19,199 nt of DNA from Deltaproteobacteria bacterium (GTDB lineage Bacteria > Desulfobacterota > Syntrophorhabdia > Syntrophorhabdales > Syntrophorhabdaceae), in NCBI GenBank assembly GCA_003506795.1, contig DNYO01000166.1, positions 1 through 19,199 on the forward strand. Reading direction: 5' to 3'. Both the position numbers and the translations under genes were made by a program. The first letter of the stretch is position 1. Each line of letters opens with the position of its first letter. The notes under the pieces were generated by a model that worked only from the letters and a program-made list of their open reading frames with translations, was not told the DNA's origin and made no database searches. Below, one piece after another: positions 15,070 through 19,199 of this stretch.

Positions 15070-15986
15070 ATATAGCCCTTATCGGTCTCGGTCACATGGG
15101 GCGCATCCATCTCGGAAAGCTCTGCTCCTTCGAGGACGTGACCGTCAGCGGCATAGCCGATATCGACCCCGCCCTGGCCGGCGAATATTCGGAAAAGTAC
15201 ACCGTTCCCTCATTTTCAAGCTATTCCGATGCTATCAGTGAGGCGACGTGCGCCGTCATCGCAACCCCCACCGAGTCCCATTACTCCATAGCAAAGGACT
15301 GCCTGGAACGGGGTATTCATGTTTTTCTGGAGAAGCCCATCACGGTCCTGTCCGAAGAAGCAAGGGAACTTGTCGCCATCGCCGACGCGAAGGGACTCAT
15401 CCTCCAGGTGGGCCACCTAGAAAGGCTCAATCCGGCCCTTACCCGGGCGCTTCCGCTCATTAAAAAACCCCTGTTGATAGAGGCCCGCAGGGTCAGTCCG
15501 TTTACGGGCAGATCAACCGATGTCGATGTCGTCCTCGACGTCATGATCCACGATCTCGATCTCGTTCTTTCTCTTGTCGGCGAAGATGTAAAGAACGTTT
15601 CGGCCGAAGGCATCCCTTTCATGACCGAGCAGACCGACGTTGCCAGCGCCCGGATCGAATTCACCGGCGGGTGCGTGGCGAACGTTACGGCAAGCCGGGT
15701 CTCGACATACAGAGAACGTTCGCTCACCGTCTATGAACGGGACAGGTATTTCTCGCTGGATCTGATGCAGGGAAAACTGGTAAGCATCGTCAGGAACGAA
15801 GGGGCGCAGCCGGATATCACCGAATACACATCGCCCGGGATGGATCCCGTCAGAGACGAGCTCCTCCAGTTTGTGAGGGCCGCAAGCGGCCGCGGCACGC
15901 CGAGCGTGAGCGGCGTCGACGGCCTTAAGGCGCTTGATCTCGCTAACAGGATCCGAATCCGCATCGCCGACAAACAGGGTGCATAA
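15060..15986 (+). CDS. Gfo/Idh/MocA family oxidoreductase, GnnA-like, within the lpx operon
   Basis: This is a 308-aa NAD(P)-dependent sugar oxidoreductase. A Rossmann motif (IALIGLGHMGRIH, G9-G14) is followed by FLEKPITV with K92 of the EKP motif, LQVGHLERLNPA, and DVMIHDLDLVL with D160 and H164 as likely catalytic residues. Its place between lpxA and lpxB recalls GnnA of Acidithiobacillus ferrooxidans, which oxidises UDP-GlcNAc at C3. There the aminotransferase GnnB then makes UDP-GlcNAc3N for LpxA, giving amide-linked lipid A. No gnnB gene lies beside it here, so either the partner is elsewhere or the enzyme does something else. GAGGGG lies just upstream of the ATG. It overlaps lpxA by 10 bases and lpxB by about 8. 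Confidence 0.85.
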   Translation: MPVNIALIGLGHMGRIHLGKLCSFEDVTVSGIADIDPALAGEYSEKYTVPSFSSYSDAISEATCAVIATPTESHYSIAKDCLERGIHVFLEKPITVLSEEARELVAIADAKGLILQVGHLERLNPALTRALPLIKKPLLIEARRVSPFTGRSTDVDVVLDVMIHDLDLVLSLVGEDVKNVSAEGIPFMTEQTDVASARIEFTGGCVANVTASRVSTYRERSLTVYERDRYFSLDLMQGKLVSIVRNEGAQPDITEYTSPGMDPVRDELLQFVRAASGRGTPSVSGVDGLKALDLANRIRIRIADKQGA

Positions 15987-17109
15987 CATCGATAAGAAGG
16001 TCTTCATATCCACGGGGGAACTCTCCGGGGAAACGCATGCCTGCCATCTCGTAGAATCGCTTCAAAAAACCGGAAGTTTTCAGATATCCGCAATGGGTTC
16101 GGAAAGACTGGCGGCCCTGGGCGTAAGAATAGCCCGGGACTATCGTGATATTTCCGTTACGGGCCTCACCGAGGTCATTTCCCATGCCGGCCACATAAAA
16201 AGGGCCTTCGATGCGGTCAAGACCCATATCCGCACGGAACGCCCCGACCTTGTAGTCCTTGTCGATTTCCCCGGTTTCAACATGAGGATCGCCCGCTTTG
16301 CCAGGTCCCTTGACATACCCGTCATTTATTTCATTCCTCCCCAGGTCTGGGCATGGAAACGAAGCCGTATGGAGAAGATCAGGAAATACGTGAACGGGGT
16401 CATCTGCATCCTCCCCTTCGAAGAAGACCTTTATACAGTGGCGGGGGTTCCGGCAACGTACGTCGGTCACCCTTTTGCCGCTACAGTCCGTCCTACCCTC
16501 GACCGCGCCGTATTTCTTTCAAATATCGGGGCACCGCCGGACAAACCTATCCTGACAATCATGCCCGGGAGCAGAAAGAACGAGATCGCACGGCACATGC
16601 CTCCTTTGGCGAAGATTGTCGCCGCAATGCGCAGGAGCCTGCCCGACCTCACCGTCCTTGTGCCTCTTGCTGAAAGCATGGACGACAGGGTTGTCACGCC
16701 TTATCTTCAGGAGATTCCCGGTGCTATCCCGGTGAAGAAGAGTTCCCACAACGCCCTTGCATATTGCGACGCCGCAATAGTGGCCTCAGGCAGCGCAACT
16801 CTCGAGGCGGCCCTCCTCAAGGCTCCGACGGCCATCATCTACCGGATATCCTGGTTCTCCTATGCCATTGCACGTCTTATCGTCCATGTCGATTTCATAG
16901 GGCTTCCCAATATTATTGCCGGAAAAGAGATATTCCCTGAGTTTATACAGAGTCTTGACACCGAAACCATTGCAAGCAAAGCGCTTTCTATGATAGATAA
17001 AGGAAGGTGGGATGTTGCGGGTGAATTGGGGTCGATCGTTGACAAGCTGAAGAAACAGGATTCCTACCGGTTGGCCGCTGACACGATAATTAATTTCCTC
17101 GAGAAATAA
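15979..17109 (+). CDS. lpxB: Lipid-A-disaccharide synthase LpxB
   Basis: LpxB joins lipid X and UDP-2,3-diacylglucosamine to form the lipid A disaccharide at the inner membrane. It belongs to glycosyltransferase family 19. Family marks are KVFISTGELSGETHACHL at the start, LVVLVDFPGFNMRIAR, YFIPPQVWAWKRSR, YVGHPFA, IMPGSRKNEI, ASGSATLEAALL and GLPNIIAGKEIFPEFIQ. From the GTG at 15979 the protein has 376 aa, close to the 382 of E. coli. The frame is open from TTG 15934, but that adds 15 residues without family resemblance. The ribosome site for 15979 is poor, and the 8-base overlap with the previous gene suggests coupling. One base separates its stop from msbA. Confidence 0.94.
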   Translation: MHNIDKKVFISTGELSGETHACHLVESLQKTGSFQISAMGSERLAALGVRIARDYRDISVTGLTEVISHAGHIKRAFDAVKTHIRTERPDLVVLVDFPGFNMRIARFARSLDIPVIYFIPPQVWAWKRSRMEKIRKYVNGVICILPFEEDLYTVAGVPATYVGHPFAATVRPTLDRAVFLSNIGAPPDKPILTIMPGSRKNEIARHMPPLAKIVAAMRRSLPDLTVLVPLAESMDDRVVTPYLQEIPGAIPVKKSSHNALAYCDAAIVASGSATLEAALLKAPTAIIYRISWFSYAIARLIVHVDFIGLPNIIAGKEIFPEFIQSLDTETIASKALSMIDKGRWDVAGELGSIVDKLKKQDSYRLAADTIINFLEK

Positions 17110-17110
17110 T

Positions 17111-18865
17111 ATGAACCTCTATCTGAGACTTCTAAGATTCGCATATCCTTACAAAACAAAACTGATTTTTGCGATGATCTTCATGGCGCTGTGTTCCGGC
17201 GCCCAGAGCCTGAGCGCCTACCTCGTCAAGCCCGTTCTCGACTCCATCTTTTTCCAGAAAGACATGAGCAAGCTCTACATCATGCCCGCGGCTGTCATCG
17301 TTCTTTTCCTGATCAAAGGCACCTTCGAGTATCTCCAGGGCTATTACATGGGCTATGTTGGGCAAAGGGTCGTTACAGATATCAGGAACCTTGTCTTCTA
17401 CAATATGCAGAGACAGCCCCTTTCCTTCTTCGACAAGACACCGACAGGCTCGAATATCTCCCGGATCGTGAACGATGTCTCCCTCGTCCAGAACACCGTC
17501 TCCGATTCTGTCGCCGCGGTTCTGAAGGACGCCTTCACCATCATCGGGCTCGTCATCGTCGCCTTTCGGATGGAATGGAAACTGACGCTTATAGCCTTCC
17601 TTATCCTGCCGTTTTCCATCTACCCCATCGTGGCTTTCGGCAAGAAGCTCAGAAAGATCGGGCTCAATATCCAGCAATATCTGGCGCGCCTTACCAGCTT
17701 TCTCCATGAAACCATAACGGGCCAGAGAATCGTCAAGGCATTCTCCATGGAGGCGTACGAGAACAAGAGGTTCACCCAGGAAAACGAGACTCTCTTTCGC
17801 ATCGTTATGAAACGGACGAGGATCCGTGCACTATCCCATCCCGTGATGGAGGTCATAGGCGGGATCGCCGTTGGTGTCGTGATCTGGTACGGCGGCAGGG
17901 AGGTCATACTGGGCAACTCGACGCCGGGTACCTTCTTCGCCTTCATGGCATCGCTCATCATGCTCTATGAACCGATCAAAAAACTCAACAAGGAAAACCA
18001 CAACGTCCAGCAGGGCCTGGCGGCGAGCCAGCGTGTCTTCGAAATTATAGACAGGGAGCCCGAGGTTCTCGAAAAACCGGATGCCGCCAAGCTTGGCAAA
18101 GTGGAAGGAGTCATAGAGTTCGACAACGTCTCCTTCCGTTATGACGAAAAGATGGTCCTCAACAATATAAACCTCACGATCGCAAAAAATGAAGTCATCG
18201 CCGTTGTCGGAAAAAGCGGCGTGGGAAAAACGACACTCGTGAACCTTATCCCCAGGTTCTATGATATAAGTCAGGGTCTCATCAAGGTCGACGGCATCGA
18301 TGTACGCGACGTCACTCTCAATTCCTTAAGAACAAACATCGCCCTGGTAACGCAGGATGTCATTCTCTTCAACGATACGATACGGAGCAACATCGCCTAC
18401 GGCGTACAACCTGATGAAGAGCAACTCTTCCATGCATCAAGGATGGCCTTCGCCCACGATTTCATACTGAAGCTTCCCAAGGGGTATGACACGATCGCCG
18501 GCGAGAAGGGAGTCAGGCTTTCAGGGGGCCAGAAACAGCGCATCGCCATTGCCCGTGCCCTTTACAAGAATGCGCCCATCCTCATTCTCGACGAGGCGAC
18601 AAGCTCCCTCGACGCCCAATCGGAGATTGAGGTCCAGAAAGCCCTTGAAAACCTCATGAAAGGGAGAACAACGATCATCATAGCTCACAGGCTCTCTACG
18701 ATCATCAATGCACATCGCATCATTGTCATCGATAAAGGCATGATCGTCCAGCAAGGCACCCATGGGTCTCTTATCGAGCAGGAAGGGCCCTACAGAAAAC
18801 TCTACGAGTTACAGTTCAGGGAAGGGGCCCGTAAAAAGGTCATTCCCATAGGAAAAAAACACTGA
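17111..18865 (+). CDS. msbA: Lipid A export ATP-binding/permease protein MsbA
   Basis: MsbA is a homodimeric ABC exporter that flips core lipid A from the cytoplasmic to the periplasmic leaflet. The 584-aa protein (E. coli MsbA has 582) has an N-terminal six-helix membrane domain (about 1-320) fused to an ATPase domain. Walker A is GKSGVGKTT (G367-T375), with the Q-loop in LVTQDVILF, signature LSGGQ (470-474), Walker B ILILDEATSSLD with D494 and E495, and the switch histidine H526 in AHRLST. The placement directly after lpxB, in an operon of lipid A genes, supports MsbA over a drug exporter. Its stop overlaps the next start (TGATG). Confidence 0.95.
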   Translation: MNLYLRLLRFAYPYKTKLIFAMIFMALCSGAQSLSAYLVKPVLDSIFFQKDMSKLYIMPAAVIVLFLIKGTFEYLQGYYMGYVGQRVVTDIRNLVFYNMQRQPLSFFDKTPTGSNISRIVNDVSLVQNTVSDSVAAVLKDAFTIIGLVIVAFRMEWKLTLIAFLILPFSIYPIVAFGKKLRKIGLNIQQYLARLTSFLHETITGQRIVKAFSMEAYENKRFTQENETLFRIVMKRTRIRALSHPVMEVIGGIAVGVVIWYGGREVILGNSTPGTFFAFMASLIMLYEPIKKLNKENHNVQQGLAASQRVFEIIDREPEVLEKPDAAKLGKVEGVIEFDNVSFRYDEKMVLNNINLTIAKNEVIAVVGKSGVGKTTLVNLIPRFYDISQGLIKVDGIDVRDVTLNSLRTNIALVTQDVILFNDTIRSNIAYGVQPDEEQLFHASRMAFAHDFILKLPKGYDTIAGEKGVRLSGGQKQRIAIARALYKNAPILILDEATSSLDAQSEIEVQKALENLMKGRTTIIIAHRLSTIINAHRIIVIDKGMIVQQGTHGSLIEQEGPYRKLYELQFREGARKKVIPIGKKH

Positions 18866-19199
18866 TGAAAAAGAAAATCAAATCTTTTCTGATGATCTAT
18901 ATCATGCCTCCCGTGCTATTCGGTTTTCTCTCGCTTTTGAGGCTGACCCTGCGCGTCCAGCACGTCAACCGCCCGCCGGAGGAAAGATGGGGCAGCCGCT
19001 TCAATTATATCGTCTGTTTCTGGCACGGCAGGCTTCTCATGATGCCCTTTGCGAAAAAGGGCGGCGGCGGAAAGGTGCTGATCAGCCGCCACCGCGATGG
19101 CGAGTTTATAGCCAGAATCGTGAGTTTTTTCGGGATCGGTACCGTAAGAGGATCTTACCGAAAGGGCAGCGTTTCGTCCTTGAGGGAGATTCTCCATGA
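18865..19199 (+). CDS. DUF374 / lysophospholipid acyltransferase-like protein, 5' part (runs off window)
   Basis: The frame opens with ATG in a TGATG junction with msbA and remains open to the last base (111 full codons plus two bases), so the gene continues beyond the window. A hydrophobic N-terminal segment (FLMIYIMPPVLFGFLSLL) would anchor it in the inner membrane. VCFWHGRLLMMPF and LISRHRDGEFIARIVSFFGIGTVRGS are the hallmark stretches of the DUF374 family, a group related to lysophospholipid acyltransferases. By position it could add a secondary acyl chain to lipid A or act on another envelope lipid, but this is inferred from context. AGGA lies 11 bases upstream, so translation may depend on coupling to msbA. 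Confidence 0.85.
   Translation, partial: MKKKIKSFLMIYIMPPVLFGFLSLLRLTLRVQHVNRPPEERWGSRFNYIVCFWHGRLLMMPFAKKGGGGKVLISRHRDGEFIARIVSFFGIGTVRGSYRKGSVSSLREILH

Noticed and set aside
15934..15978. TTG at 15934 as the lpxB start
   Set aside because: It adds 15 residues without LpxB resemblance and a long overlap with the previous gene; starting at 15979 gives the usual length and N-terminus.
1..19199. CRISPR arrays, insertion sequences, integrase or attachment sites
   Set aside because: No regularly spaced repeats, transposase-like proteins or flanking repeats were seen by reading; all long frames are accounted for by other families.

Overview
The window looks like chromosomal DNA of a Gram-negative (diderm, LPS-making) bacterium. 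It holds lipid A genes, a BAM outer-membrane assembly gene and an outer-membrane usher. The gene order bamA-skp-lpxD-fabZ-lpxA-oxidoreductase-lpxB-msbA-acyltransferase, the Gfo/Idh/MocA oxidoreductase between lpxA and lpxB, and the methylthioadenosine deaminase/phosphorylase pair suggest a deltaproteobacterial (Desulfobacterota-like) lineage. That placement is inference from gene content and needs a marker-gene tree. I see no tRNA, rRNA, CRISPR array, insertion sequence, integrase or phage gene. Nearly all of the window is housekeeping.

Layout. (1) 1-1509: 3' part of ligA (NAD-dependent DNA ligase), cut by the window edge. (2) 1712-5399: a three-gene archaic chaperone-usher fimbrial operon (SCPU-domain pilin, periplasmic chaperone, outer-membrane usher), closed by an intrinsic terminator at 5473-5499. 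A strong hairpin lies at the pilin/chaperone junction. (3) 5555-8613: a tightly packed operon of a nucleoside phosphorylase, an MTA/SAH deaminase, a Mut7-C-type protein and endonuclease III. It has a good sigma70-like promoter only a few bases before the first start codon and a terminator overlapping the last stop codon. (4) 8658-9956, minus strand: an orphan, divergent membrane protein resembling the proton-channel subunits of complex I and Mrp antiporters. (5) 10046 to the window end: an envelope-biogenesis operon (bamA, skp, lpxD, fabZ, lpxA, Gfo/Idh/MocA oxidoreductase, lpxB, msbA and the start of a DUF374 acyltransferase), with gaps of 12 bases or fewer and several overlaps.

How the genes work together. 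BamA and Skp insert and escort outer-membrane proteins. LpxA, LpxD and LpxB build the lipid A disaccharide from acyl chains whose elongation needs FabZ. MsbA flips the lipid A core across the inner membrane. The oxidoreductase may create a 3-amino sugar variant of the lipid A precursor. In the second operon, the deaminase should convert methylthioadenosine to methylthioinosine. The phosphorylase carries the glutamate and asparagine expected of a 6-oxopurine-specific enzyme, so it should cleave that product.

I found no clearly new multi-gene system. The most useful leads are the hairpin at the pilin/chaperone boundary, the adhesin-less fimbrial operon, the predicted methylthioinosine route, the lone GnnA-like gene in the lpx operon, and two family members (Mut7-C and the antiporter-like protein) that have lost key residues.
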